Below, one piece after another: positions 9,645-17,886 of a DNA stretch of 33,425 nucleotides. The position numbers were made by a program, and so were the translations under genes. Origin of the DNA: Pseudomonadota bacterium (GTDB lineage: Bacteria; Pseudomonadota; Gammaproteobacteria; JAADHS01); the NCBI GenBank assembly GCA_021821045.1, contig JAKACW010000049.1:1-33425 (forward strand), in the 5' to 3' direction. Position 1 is the first letter of the stretch, and every line of letters begins with the position of its first letter. The notes below the pieces were generated by a model. It worked only from the letters and a program-made list of their open reading frames with translations. It was not told where the DNA came from and ran no database searches.

Positions 9645-10742
9645 TTACCGCCACGTTCCGACGATGGTTGCGCCGCCCAGACAGATTTCGCCGCGGTAGA
9701 AAACAACGGCTTGTCCCGGGGTCACGGCGCGTTGCGGTTGGTCGAAAATGACCCGCACGCGACCGCCGCTCTCGGGCTCGACGCGACAGATCTGATCCGA
9801 CTGGCGGTAGCGCGTCTTGGCGGAGAGGTGGAGCGGTTCGGCGGGTGGATCGACACCGATCCAATTGCATTGCTCCGCCAACAGACCGCGGCTGTAGAGC
9901 AACGGGTGGTCCGTGCCCTGGACGACGATCAGGGTGTTGCTATCCAAATGCTTCTCTGCCACGAACCACGGTTCGTCGCCGGCGTCCTTGCGACCGCCGA
10001 TGCCCAGTCCATGCCGTTGACCGAGGGTGTAGTACATCAGGCCGTCGTGTCGACCGATGAGGTCGCCTTTATCGCTGCGGATTTCCCCCGGTTGGGCCGG
10101 CAGGTAACGGGTCAAGAAACGCTTGAAGTCGCGCTCGCCGATGAAACAGATGCCGGTGCTGTCTTTCTTCTGCGCATTGGCGAATTCGGCCTGCGCCGCC
10201 AAGCGACGGACCTCGGGCTTTTCCAGATCACCCACCGGAAACAGCGCCCGCGATAACTGCTCGGTGCTCAGCGCGCACAAAAAGTAGCTTTGATCTTTGT
10301 TGGGATCGACGCCTTTCAAGAGGCGAATTCCCTCGGCATCGCGCCGCAAGCGGGCATAGTGGCCGGTGGCGATAAAGTCGGCGCCCTGCTGCAGCGCGTA
10401 GTCGAGAAACGCGCGGAACTTGATTTCCTTGTTGCACAGGATATCCGGGTTGGGTGTCCAGCCCCGCTTGTAGGTGTCCAGGAAGTGCTGGAAAACCCGC
10501 TCCCGGTATTCGTCGATGAAGGTGATGGCATCCATGGGGATATCCAACTGCTCACACACGCGATAGGCGTCCATCGCGTCTTCCTTGGCGGTGCAGGGAT
10601 ACTCCGGATCGTCGTCGCGCCAGTTTTGCATGAACAATCCGCTGACGGCGTAGCCTTGTTTTTTGAGGAGCAGAGCGGCGACGGAGGAATCCACACCGCC
10701 GGACATGCCGACGATGACTTTGTTGGAATGGGTATGTGTCAT
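9645..10742 (-). CDS. mnmA: tRNA-specific 2-thiouridylase MnmA
   Basis: Adds sulfur to U34 of tRNA-Lys, -Glu and -Gln in the cytoplasm, taking persulfide from the Tus relay and adenylating the base. From the ATG at 10742 it has 365 residues (E. coli 368). The PP-loop GMSGGVDSS near the N-terminus binds ATP. The two catalytic cysteines are at Cys103 ([11 protein letters not shown]) and Cys199 (STGICFIG), positions that match the E. coli enzyme and so support this start over the in-frame ATG at 10772, which lies inside a terminator hairpin. No Shine-Dalgarno is evident. A TATAGT box (10753-10758, minus) sits only about 10 bases upstream, so a very short leader is possible. Confidence 0.97.
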   Translation of the reverse strand: MTHTHSNKVIVGMSGGVDSSVAALLLKKQGYAVSGLFMQNWRDDDPEYPCTAKEDAMDAYRVCEQLDIPMDAITFIDEYRERVFQHFLDTYKRGWTPNPDILCNKEIKFRAFLDYALQQGADFIATGHYARLRRDAEGIRLLKGVDPNKDQSYFLCALSTEQLSRALFPVGDLEKPEVRRLAAQAEFANAQKKDSTGICFIGERDFKRFLTRYLPAQPGEIRSDKGDLIGRHDGLMYYTLGQRHGLGIGGRKDAGDEPWFVAEKHLDSNTLIVVQGTDHPLLYSRGLLAEQCNWIGVDPPAEPLHLSAKTRYRQSDQICRVEPESGGRVRVIFDQPQRAVTPGQAVVFYRGEICLGGATIVGTWR

Positions 10743-10759
10743 GGCAAACGGAACTATAC

Positions 10760-10802
10760 AAAAAAACGACACCGGCGGGCGCTAACGGGCCCGCCGGTGT
10801 CG
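10760..10802 (-). terminator. Intrinsic terminator of the DUF2892 gene, abutting mnmA
   Basis: A 14-bp perfect stem (10767-10780 with 10789-10802) around an 8-base loop is followed on the minus strand by a seven-T run (complement of 10760-10766). It closes the small membrane-protein transcript. Its T-run ends about 18 bases before the mnmA start codon. Confidence 0.88.
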
Positions 10803-10831
10803 GTGATTATTATCAGACGCGGGGCGAAGCG

Positions 10832-11056
10832 CTACGCGGGTTGTTTTGTCGCGCTTCTCTTGTCGGCCGCGCTGCAGGTGTTGATGCCCAGTAACGCGTA
10901 GGGCGGGCAAAAGCGGAACGCCGCGGTCACGACCAGTACCGCGCCGAGCCAACCCCAGGGAGTCTGGAGACCGAAAAACACTTGGCTCAACAGTGCCGCG
11001 CCGACGACCAGTCGAATGATTCGGTCAGTGGTTCCAATATTGCGCTCGAATTTCAT
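10832..11056 (-). CDS. DUF2892 family small inner-membrane protein
   Basis: 74 residues. The pattern FERNIGTTDRIIRLVVG, then a hydrophobic stretch with PWGWLGAVLVVTAAF and the terminal CPPYALLGINTC, is the DUF2892 signature, seen also in the membrane domain of YgaP-like rhodaneses. Two membrane helices are predicted (about 14-30 and 35-50), with the conserved Cys pair near the C-terminal membrane face. No rhodanese domain is present. Function is unknown; some relatives are linked to sulfur handling or copper stress. GGAGG nine bases before the ATG supports the start. It is a single-gene unit ended by the terminator at 10760-10802. Confidence 0.9.
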   Translation of the reverse strand: MKFERNIGTTDRIIRLVVGAALLSQVFFGLQTPWGWLGAVLVVTAAFRFCPPYALLGINTCSAADKRSATKQPA

Positions 11057-11166
11057 GGTTCACGCCCTCCGGATTTGTTAAAGCGTCTCGGTATTGACCC
11101 TTACTATACCTTTTACGCTCCCGGAGAGCGGCCCTACTTGGAAGAATATTATTAAATAATTATGAA

Positions 11167-12273
11167 CTAATCGCTGTAGTCCTTGACGCGTTTTAGGTAA
11201 AAGTCCCGAACCTGGTGCATGTCGTCGAGAAACCGCGGCAGTTCATCGAGGCGCAGGGCCTGGGCGCCGTCAACCAACGCTTTGGCCGGGGCCGGATGAA
11301 AATCCACCAGCACCATATTGGCGCCGGCCACCACGCCTTGGGCGGCGGCATGGGCCAGTTCCAAGATGCCGTCAGGCCCGACTTCGCGCGTTCCCACCGA
11401 ATGGGACGGGTCGACGCACACCGGCAGCCGGGTCAGCCGTTTCACCACCGGCACGTGGGCGAAATCGACGAAGTTGCGGTGGGGATCGCCGAGATTGGTT
11501 TTCATTCCCCGCAGACAAAAGACGATTTTCCGATTGCCTTCGCTGGCCAGGTACTCCGCGGCATTGAGGGACTCTTCCAGTGTAATGCCGAAGCCGCGTT
11601 TGAGCAGTATGGGATAGGTCTGCTGCCGGCCGACGATTTTCAACAGCTCGAAATTCTGTGTGTTGCGCGTGCCGATCTGAACCATGACGCCAGTGGGTCG
11701 GCCGGTTTTTTCCAGCGCCTCGTGAATCTCGCTGAGATGAGATTCGTGGGTGATCTCCATGGCGATGACCTTGATGCCGTATTTTCCCGCCAGTTCGAAT
11801 ACATAGGGCAGGCAATTCTTGCCATGGCCCTGAAACGCGTAGGGACTGGTGCGGGGCTTATAGGCGCCCATGCGGGTGCAGACTTGGCCGTTCTCCCGCA
11901 GCGCTTTCATCATGCGCTCAACGTGCTCCGGCGTGTCCACCGCGCACAAGCCGGCGAACACATGGAAGTGATCTTGGCTGAAGGTGACGCCGTTGTATTC
12001 GAAATGGGTCGAGCGGGTGTCGTCCTTGTGGCGGCCGATGACGCGGTATTCCCGCGAGACACGCACCACCCGTTCTACGCCGGGGAAGCTGGCGATGTCG
12101 TCGGTCGCGATGGCCAGTGTATCGCCGACCAAATACAGTTCGGTGAGGGTTTGCTGCGTACCGATTTCCTCATGGACCCGTATTTGAATGTTGGGCAGGG
12201 CGCTGAGGTGGTCGAGCAGGGTGCGATAGGCGCTGCCGTTTTTGTCGATGTTGGGTTCGAGTATGACGATCAT
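11167..12273 (-). CDS. aroF: DAHP synthase, type I-beta-like (3-deoxy-7-phosphoheptulonate synthase)
   Basis: 368 residues: an N-terminal ferredoxin-like regulatory domain (about 1-75) of the kind found in Thermotoga-type enzymes, then a TIM barrel. The reaction joins phosphoenolpyruvate and erythrose-4-phosphate at the head of the shikimate pathway. Diagnostic motifs are GAYKPRTSPYAFQG (136-149), QIGTRNTQNFELL, LLKRG (223-227) and DPSHSVG. By family comparison the metal ligands are Cys110, His291, Asp324 and Asp335. The usual GPC reads GLC, and the usual Glu of the E-x-H-P motif is Asp324 (VDFHPAP), so it is a divergent member. AAGGA eight bases before the ATG fixes the start. It is 29 bases downstream of aguB and probably co-transcribed with it. 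Confidence 0.88.
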   Translation of the reverse strand: MIVILEPNIDKNGSAYRTLLDHLSALPNIQIRVHEEIGTQQTLTELYLVGDTLAIATDDIASFPGVERVVRVSREYRVIGRHKDDTRSTHFEYNGVTFSQDHFHVFAGLCAVDTPEHVERMMKALRENGQVCTRMGAYKPRTSPYAFQGHGKNCLPYVFELAGKYGIKVIAMEITHESHLSEIHEALEKTGRPTGVMVQIGTRNTQNFELLKIVGRQQTYPILLKRGFGITLEESLNAAEYLASEGNRKIVFCLRGMKTNLGDPHRNFVDFAHVPVVKRLTRLPVCVDPSHSVGTREVGPDGILELAHAAAQGVVAGANMVLVDFHPAPAKALVDGAQALRLDELPRFLDDMHQVRDFYLKRVKDYSD

Positions 12274-12302
12274 GGTGTGCGTCCTTGCTTGGCGGTGCGC
12301 AG

Positions 12303-13196
12303 TCAGTCCCGATAGCGCTTCAGAAGGTCAGCGTAGGCATCGATGCGCCGATCGCGCAGAAACGGCCAGATGCGGCGAACGTCGGCGGTGCGCTGCAGGT
12401 CCAGCGTGTGTATGAGTGTCTGCGCACTTTCACCCGCCACGGCAAGCAATTCCCCTTGCGGGCCGGCGATGAAACTGTGGCCCCAAAACGTGATGCCTGG
12501 ACTGCTGCCGCTCGGATCGGGCTCGGTGCCGACGCGGTTGCAGCTGAGCACCGGAAGGCCGTTGGCGACGGCGTGGGCACGTTGGGAAATGACCCACGCG
12601 TCGCGCTGACGTTGTTTCTCCTCGGCGGTGTCGCGGGCGTCCCAGCCAATGGCGGTTGGATAGAGCAGCAACTCAGCGCCGGCCAGCGCCATCAGCCGAG
12701 CCGCCTCCGGATACCATTGATCCCAGCACACCAGCACGCCGAGCCGGCCGACGCTGGTATTGACCGGTTCGAAGCCGAGATCGCCGGGCGTGAAGTAAAA
12801 CTTTTCGTAATAGCCCGGGTCGTCGGGAATGTGCATCTTGCGGTAGCGGCCGACCAGTCGTCCGTCGGTTTCGAACACGACCGCGGTGTTGTGACAGAGG
12901 CCCGGGGCGCGCTGCTCGAATAGCGAGCCGACGATGACGAGCTTATATTCTTTGGCAAGCGCGCCGAGGATCGCGCAACTCGGTCCCGGTATCGGTTCGG
13001 CCAGGTCGAAAAAGCGCGTCTCTTCCGTCTGGCAGAAATATGGCCCGTTGTGCAGTTCCTGCAACACCACCAGTTGGGCACCGTCCTGCGCGGCGCGAGC
13101 AATGTGGTGCCGCAAATAATCAAGATTGGTCTGTTTGTCCGTGGCGCAGGCGTGTTGAATCAGCGCGACGGTCAGTGATTTCGGCGTGGGGTTCAT
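12303..13196 (-). CDS. aguB: N-carbamoylputrescine amidase
   Basis: 297 residues of the nitrilase (carbon-nitrogen hydrolase) superfamily. It hydrolyses N-carbamoylputrescine to putrescine, CO2 and ammonia in the cytoplasm. The catalytic triad is visible: Glu47 (VVLQELH), Lys120 (GRYRKMHIP) and Cys157 (LVCWDQWYPE). DDPGYYEKFYFTPGD is characteristic of the AguB subgroup. It lies 45 bases downstream of aguA, which makes its substrate, giving a complete agmatine-to-putrescine route. It is followed closely by the DAHP synthase. Confidence 0.95.
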   Translation of the reverse strand: MNPTPKSLTVALIQHACATDKQTNLDYLRHHIARAAQDGAQLVVLQELHNGPYFCQTEETRFFDLAEPIPGPSCAILGALAKEYKLVIVGSLFEQRAPGLCHNTAVVFETDGRLVGRYRKMHIPDDPGYYEKFYFTPGDLGFEPVNTSVGRLGVLVCWDQWYPEAARLMALAGAELLLYPTAIGWDARDTAEEKQRQRDAWVISQRAHAVANGLPVLSCNRVGTEPDPSGSSPGITFWGHSFIAGPQGELLAVAGESAQTLIHTLDLQRTADVRRIWPFLRDRRIDAYADLLKRYRD

Positions 13197-13241
13197 GGCG
13201 CGAATTGTAGCAGACCGGCGCCGCCGCGATGCACGAGCAAC

Positions 13242-14279
13242 CTAATCCTTCCACAGCGGAAACTGCATGGTGGCGCAATGAATGCCGCCGCGCTGGGCGA
13301 TGAGCGGGCGGCTGTCGATGGGTACGATTTCTCGGCCGGGGAAACAGTCGCCGATGCGCCGGCAGGCCTCGGCGTCAGCGGGATCCGCAAAGGCCGGAAC
13401 CATAACCGCCCCATTGATGACGAGAAAATTGGCGTAGCTGGCGGGCAGTCGCTCGCCATCCTCGACAATTGCCTTGGGCCAAGGCAGGGGCACGAGGCGG
13501 TAGGGTTCGCCGTTGGCTTGGCGAAACTGTCGCAACTCCGCTTCCATGGCGGCCAGCGCAGCAAAGTGCTCGTCACCGGTATCGTCGCAACGCACGTACG
13601 TGATGGTGCCCGGCGCGGTGAACCGCGCTAGGTTGTCGACATGGCTATCCGTGTCGTCGCCGGCGAGGCTGCCTTCGTGCAGCCAGAGAAAACGCTTCAG
13701 CCCCAAGGCCTCGCTGAGCGTCCGTTCGATCTCAGATTGCGACAGGCGGGGATTGCGGGTGGTGGTCAGCAGGCATTGCGCCGTGGTGAGCAAGGTGCCG
13801 TTGCCGTCGGTTTCCACGCTGCCGCCCTCGAGCACCAGGTCGATCGAATCCAAGCGCGCCGCGTCGAAGGCGTTCTGTCCGGCCAAACGCTGGTTCAAGC
13901 CGTCGTCGAGATCGTGGGGATACTTGCCGCCCCAGCCGTTGAAGCGAAAATTGCGCAATCGGCCGCGACCGACGCCATCGAGCACGGTCAGCGGCGCCGT
14001 GTCCCGCGCCCAGGTGTCGTTGGTCGGCGCGATGAAGTAGCGGATGTTGTGGGTGGTCGCGCCGGCGTTTTGCAACCGCTGTTGAATCGCGGCCTGCAGG
14101 GCTTCGTCGTAACACACGATCCACAGCGCCTGGCGGCGGCTGATTTCAATGGCCATGCGCTCATAGACGTCCTGGATGGCGTCGAGGCTGGTGCTCCAGT
14201 CGCTGCGACCATGGGGCCACACGAAAAGCACGGCGCTCTGCCGATGCCATTCGGCGGGAAGACGAAATCCGTTGTTCAT
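13242..14279 (-). CDS. aguA: Agmatine deiminase
   Basis: 345 residues of the peptidyl-arginine-deiminase/agmatine deiminase family. It converts agmatine to N-carbamoylputrescine plus ammonia. The nucleophile is Cys335 in GGIHCATMQFP near the C-terminus. NDTWARDTAP, the FNGWGGKYP loop, VLEGGSVETDG and GDDTDSHVDNLARF carry the other active-site Asp, Glu and His residues. GGGAG five bases before the ATG supports the start. An intrinsic terminator sits in the leader, immediately upstream of the ribosome binding site (14292-14324), so expression needs a promoter inside or just beside the hairpin, or regulated read-through. Confidence 0.96.
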   Translation of the reverse strand: MNNGFRLPAEWHRQSAVLFVWPHGRSDWSTSLDAIQDVYERMAIEISRRQALWIVCYDEALQAAIQQRLQNAGATTHNIRYFIAPTNDTWARDTAPLTVLDGVGRGRLRNFRFNGWGGKYPHDLDDGLNQRLAGQNAFDAARLDSIDLVLEGGSVETDGNGTLLTTAQCLLTTTRNPRLSQSEIERTLSEALGLKRFLWLHEGSLAGDDTDSHVDNLARFTAPGTITYVRCDDTGDEHFAALAAMEAELRQFRQANGEPYRLVPLPWPKAIVEDGERLPASYANFLVINGAVMVPAFADPADAEACRRIGDCFPGREIVPIDSRPLIAQRGGIHCATMQFPLWKD

Positions 14280-14291
14280 GTGCGCTCCCAG

Positions 14292-14324
14292 AAAAACAAA
14301 AACCCGCTCGGGATCGAGCGGGTT
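14292..14324 (-). terminator. Intrinsic terminator between the small exported-protein gene and aguA
   Basis: A 10-bp perfect stem, AACCCGCTCG (14301-14310) with CGAGCGGGTT (14315-14324), and a 4-base loop are followed on the minus strand by TTTGTTTTT. It begins 33 bases after the stop of the 14358-14639 gene, and its T-run ends only a few bases before the aguA Shine-Dalgarno. Confidence 0.85.
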
Positions 14325-14357
14325 GGTATTGTACTGGAAGTGCGGTGGACGGTGCGG

Positions 14358-14639
14358 CTAGCGCTTGGTATTGGACACCGCGTGAATCATGCGGTCGTAT
14401 TCGAAATAGACCGTGTAATCGTCGTATACCCAGCGTGTGATGGGCGGTTCGCCGACGGGCGGAATCATTTGTCGCGGCGGGCCCATGACCTTTTCCACTT
14501 CGGTCATATCCGCGCCGGCGGGTGGCAGGCCGCGAAAGGAATCGCTGGACGCCGGGTTTTGGGCGAGGGCGTTCCCTGACAACAGCAGTGCGATCGAGCA
14601 GGCGACGGCCTGCATGACGGTTTGAATTCGGTTAAGCAT
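14358..14639 (-). CDS. Small exported protein of unknown function (BamE/SmpA-like pattern)
   Basis: 93 residues from the ATG at 14639, which has GGAGAAG just upstream; the frame stays open further upstream but without family-like sequence. A signal peptide is clear (AVACSIALLLSGNALAQ, cleavage near residue 27). The mature part has GADMTEVEKVMGPPRQ, reminiscent of the M-T-x-x-x-V-x-x-x-x-G-x-P pattern of BamE/SmpA-like small folds, then a conserved-looking VGEPPITRWVYDDYTVYFEYDRMIHAV. The protein is probably periplasmic. I recognise it as a conserved hypothetical type but assign no function. It forms its own unit before the terminator at 14292-14324. Confidence 0.8.
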   Translation of the reverse strand: MLNRIQTVMQAVACSIALLLSGNALAQNPASSDSFRGLPPAGADMTEVEKVMGPPRQMIPPVGEPPITRWVYDDYTVYFEYDRMIHAVSNTKR

Positions 14640-14797
14640 TTGGACTTCTCCCATGGATCCGGAAACCGGGCTGGAAACCCGTTCCCGTTTAGCCGTTATT
14701 CTAGTGTCGACGGCGTGGGCATTCAGTCGGGAGACTACGCACATCTGTCCCGTTGCGCCCAACAGTCCATCCTGTATCGGCCACGACGGAAGACGAG

Positions 14798-15733
14798 TTA
14801 ACCGGCCATGTAGCGCACGCAGTTGCGCCCAGCGGACTTGGCCGAATACAGCGCTTCATCGGCTTTGTTAAACAAAATCAATCCAGTATCGTTGTTTTCG
14901 AGCCATGCGACGCCCAGGCTGATGGTGGCGCTGATGCGAACCCCATGGCAAGCGATTTCCGTGCCCTGCACCGAGCGGCGAATTCGTTCCGCCAGTTGCA
15001 TGGCTCCTTCCTTGACGGTATTGCTCAATAGGACCATGAATTCCTCGCCGCCATAGCGGAACACCATATCGGAACCACGCACGGTGGCGCTGATGGCCTC
15101 GGCCACCGAGCGAATCACACAATCGCCGGTGGCGTGGCCGTGGCTGTCGTTGATGTGCTTGAAGTAGTCGATGTCGATGGCGATCAGCGACAGCGGCGTC
15201 GAATGCCGGCGTGCCAGTTCGACTTCCCGCGCCATGGTAAGGTCCATGGCCTTGCGGTTCTGCACGCCGGTCAGCGGATCGCGCAGCGCGGCTTGCAGGG
15301 CGCTTTGGTACGCAATGGCGTTGCGAAGGGGATAAACCAAGCCGCACAGCAGATACTCCAGCAGCTTGTTTTCCTTTGCGGCAAAGCGCTTCTTGCGGGT
15401 AAAGGTCAGTTCGCCGAGGGATTGATCGGCGAGGGTGAGGCGGTAGGTCAGGGAATGCTTCTCCAGCGCGCCGATGGTGTAGTGCAGATTCTTGTCGGCA
15501 TTGCCGTAGCTCACGCCATCGATGGCGACAAGGCGTCGTGCTTCCGCCACGAACAGATCCAGAATCGTTTGATGGTCCAGCGTCGTCTGCAACATGCTGG
15601 CGATGCGCAAGGCGCGGTCGATGTCCCGCCGCTCCGCTTCATTCTGCCCTCTGTCCACCAGCAACGCTGGGTTGTGAAGGTCAAAGATGGTCTTCTGGTA
15701 GCGCCGCGTTTCCGTCTGCTGTAGCGTTGCCAT
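14798..15733 (-). CDS. Diguanylate cyclase with N-terminal GAF-like region
   Basis: 311 residues from the ATG at 15733, chosen for its strong AGGAGG nine bases upstream. Residues about 35-140 look like a GAF-type sensor fold without membrane segments. The GGDEF domain spans about 150-311. It has DIDYFKHIND (187-196), with its metal-binding Asp, and an intact GGEEF at 228-232. An inhibitory-site RxxD (RGSD, 219-222) sits exactly five residues before GGEEF, so product feedback inhibition is expected. It should be an active cytoplasmic c-di-GMP synthase, the only clearly intact cyclase in this window. The signal sensed is unknown. Confidence 0.93.
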   Translation of the reverse strand: MATLQQTETRRYQKTIFDLHNPALLVDRGQNEAERRDIDRALRIASMLQTTLDHQTILDLFVAEARRLVAIDGVSYGNADKNLHYTIGALEKHSLTYRLTLADQSLGELTFTRKKRFAAKENKLLEYLLCGLVYPLRNAIAYQSALQAALRDPLTGVQNRKAMDLTMAREVELARRHSTPLSLIAIDIDYFKHINDSHGHATGDCVIRSVAEAISATVRGSDMVFRYGGEEFMVLLSNTVKEGAMQLAERIRRSVQGTEIACHGVRISATISLGVAWLENNDTGLILFNKADEALYSAKSAGRNCVRYMAG

Positions 15734-16057
15734 GGGTGAATTCCTCCTAGCCGCTAACCATCGTAGATGCGATTTATGTGCCAAAAACGGTATAACAAAT
15801 TATATTCTGTAAAACAATCTGTTATCGCCGGCCTGTAACAAAGCGCTGTAGCGAAGGTCAACAAATTGACGAAATTCATCGTGTCACGGCTAGACAAACG
15901 AAGGACCTCATCCCGATCCAAGATACGTTCAAGTATAGAGGGGAATTTCCAGACGTATAGGGAAAAGCGAAAGCGCATTAAGGGGTTATGGGTTTTTTAA
16001 GGCTTTCCCGGAGCGGTCGATGGTCGATAAAGCAAGAGGTTAGGGAATGACGACGCC
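15734..16057. promoter_or_regulatory. 324-bp divergent intergenic region with a minus-strand TATAAT box
   Basis: This AT-rich gap separates the diguanylate cyclase (minus) from the secretion-type ATPase (plus). A perfect TATAAT on the minus strand (15799-15804), about 66 bases before the cyclase start, is the best promoter candidate, though without a good -35. A 6-bp inverted repeat, ATAACA (15792-15797)/TGTTAT (15820-15825), overlaps it and could be an operator. No convincing gene or RNA was found in the rest. Confidence 0.4.
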
Positions 16058-17800
16058 ATGAAAAATTACGTTGTACGAAGCATCGATGATCTCAAGCTGC
16101 TGCTGGGGCGATACCGCAATTTGCCCGACGTTTACCTCGGGGAAATGCTGCTCTACAGCAAACTGATCACCGCGGAACAGTTGGCCGACGCTCTGCAAAG
16201 GCAAAAAAACAAACCGGGCAAACACCTGGGACAAATCCTCATCGAGATGGGTTTGGTAACGCCGGAGCAGGTTAATATCGCCTTGGCGCAGAAGCTCGGG
16301 ATTCCGTATGTGCGGATCCAGGATTTCACGCTGAGCGCGGACGTACTGTCCAAAGTGCCGCCCGATGTGGTCACCCAGCACAACGTTCTGCCCATGGGCG
16401 AACTCAACGGCAAGTTGGTCGTCGCCGTCGAAAATCCATTCAACTACGCGGTCATCGAGGCGTTGCGCTTCAACAGCAAATTGCCCGTCGAGGTGGTGAT
16501 GGCGCCAGCTCAGGAGATCACGGTCGCCCTTGGACGCTATTACAGCAAGTTCGAGGAAACCGAGGCGCTGGAAGATCTGGATATCGATGTTGTCACCGAG
16601 GGCAACGGCAAGGAGCCGGCCTCGGCCCACTTGATCGAAGCGCAGGCGCAGAAAAAGCCCATCGTGCGTCTGCTCAACGCCATCATGCTGCAAGCGGTGT
16701 CCCGCGGCGCGTCCGACATCAACATCCGGCCGGAAAAGGATCGCGTCAACGTGTTTTATCGCGTCGACGGCAAAATGCAATTCACGCGGACTCTGAGCAA
16801 ATCGTTACTGCCCGCACTGGTCAGCCGGGTGAAGATCATCGGCCAAATGGACATCGCCGAGCGGCGGTTTCCCCAGGACGGCCATGCGCGCATCAACCGC
16901 GGCGGACGCAACATCGATTTGCGCATTTCGATTATTCCGACGGTGACGGGGGAAAGCGTCGTCATTCGTATTCTCGACAAATCCGTCGGGCTGAAGCCCA
17001 TGGAGGAGTTGGGATTCAACGAGCGCGATTTGGGCATTTTGCGCCAGCTCATGACGCGGCCGCAGGGCATGATTCTGGTCACGGGGCCGACCGGCTCGGG
17101 CAAATCAACCACGCTGTACGCGCTGCTCAACGAACTCAAGCGCGCCAATCCCCACATTCTCACCGTCGAGGATCCGGTGGAATACGACATGGACGGAGTC
17201 GAGCAAGTGCAAATCGCGCTGGCCAAGAACTATACCTTCGCCGAGGCGCTGCGCCATTTCCTGCGTCACGATCCCGATGTGATCATGGTGGGTGAGATTC
17301 GCGATGAAGAGACGGCTCGCATCGCCAATAAGGCCGCCCTGACCGGTCATTTGGTATTGAGCACCCTGCACACCAACGATGCGGTCAGCACGGTAACCCG
17401 GTTGGTAGACATGGGTGTCGAGCCCTACCTGCTCAGCACCACGTTGATGTGCGTCTTGGCCCAACGGCTCATTCGATTGAATTGCACGCGCTGCCGTGTC
17501 GAGGATCAAGTATCGCCCGTGTTCCGCGATATGCTGCGCCTGGGGAACGATGAGAAGTTTCAGCGCGGCGAGGGATGTTACGCCTGCAACTACACCGGCT
17601 ACAAGGGCCGTACGACGGTGTGCGAGTTTTTGTATATCACGCCGCGAATCACCGAGCGCATCAACCGCGGCGCGAGTTATCAAGAGATCCTCGATGCCGC
17701 GGTGAAAGAGGGCATGGTGAGGCTGACCGACAACGCCATCGCATTGGCCCGGGCGGGCAAGACATCGATAGAGGAAGTGTTGGCCGTGAAGATCGACTAG
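16058..17800 (+). CDS. GspE/PilB/MshE-type secretion or pilus extension ATPase
   Basis: 580 residues. The N-terminal MshEN-like region holds two tandem 23-24-residue repeats (about 27-49, LGEMLLYSKLITAEQLADAL; about 57-80, LGQILIEMGLVTPEQVNIAL), the fold that binds c-di-GMP in MshE. The C-terminal ATPase has Walker A GPTGSGKST (343-351), the Asp box around EDPVEY, Walker B VIMVGEIRD and the His box TGHLVLSTLHTNDA. A zinc tetracysteine motif is present (Cys476, Cys479, Cys507, Cys510). Such hexameric ATPases power type IV pilus or type II secretion assembly at the inner membrane. No pilin, GspF/PilC or secretin gene is adjacent, so the machine it drives is unknown. The first repeat lacks the glycine found in the second. 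Confidence 0.9.
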   Translation: MKNYVVRSIDDLKLLLGRYRNLPDVYLGEMLLYSKLITAEQLADALQRQKNKPGKHLGQILIEMGLVTPEQVNIALAQKLGIPYVRIQDFTLSADVLSKVPPDVVTQHNVLPMGELNGKLVVAVENPFNYAVIEALRFNSKLPVEVVMAPAQEITVALGRYYSKFEETEALEDLDIDVVTEGNGKEPASAHLIEAQAQKKPIVRLLNAIMLQAVSRGASDINIRPEKDRVNVFYRVDGKMQFTRTLSKSLLPALVSRVKIIGQMDIAERRFPQDGHARINRGGRNIDLRISIIPTVTGESVVIRILDKSVGLKPMEELGFNERDLGILRQLMTRPQGMILVTGPTGSGKSTTLYALLNELKRANPHILTVEDPVEYDMDGVEQVQIALAKNYTFAEALRHFLRHDPDVIMVGEIRDEETARIANKAALTGHLVLSTLHTNDAVSTVTRLVDMGVEPYLLSTTLMCVLAQRLIRLNCTRCRVEDQVSPVFRDMLRLGNDEKFQRGEGCYACNYTGYKGRTTVCEFLYITPRITERINRGASYQEILDAAVKEGMVRLTDNAIALARAGKTSIEEVLAVKID

Positions 17801-17821
17801 GTCGGCCGCTCCCACTGGTTT

Positions 17822-17850
17822 TTTCCATACCCCCCAGTATTCGCTATACT
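17822..17850 (+). promoter_or_regulatory. Candidate sigma-70 promoter for hpnD
   Basis: TTTCCA (17822-17827), a 17-base spacer and TATACT (17845-17850) lie 36 bases before the hpnD start codon. The -10 differs from TATAAT at one base, and the -35 matches TTGACA at four positions. Confidence 0.45.
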
Positions 17851-17886
17851 TGACACCCCAATATTGAATGACGGCGGCGCGATCGC

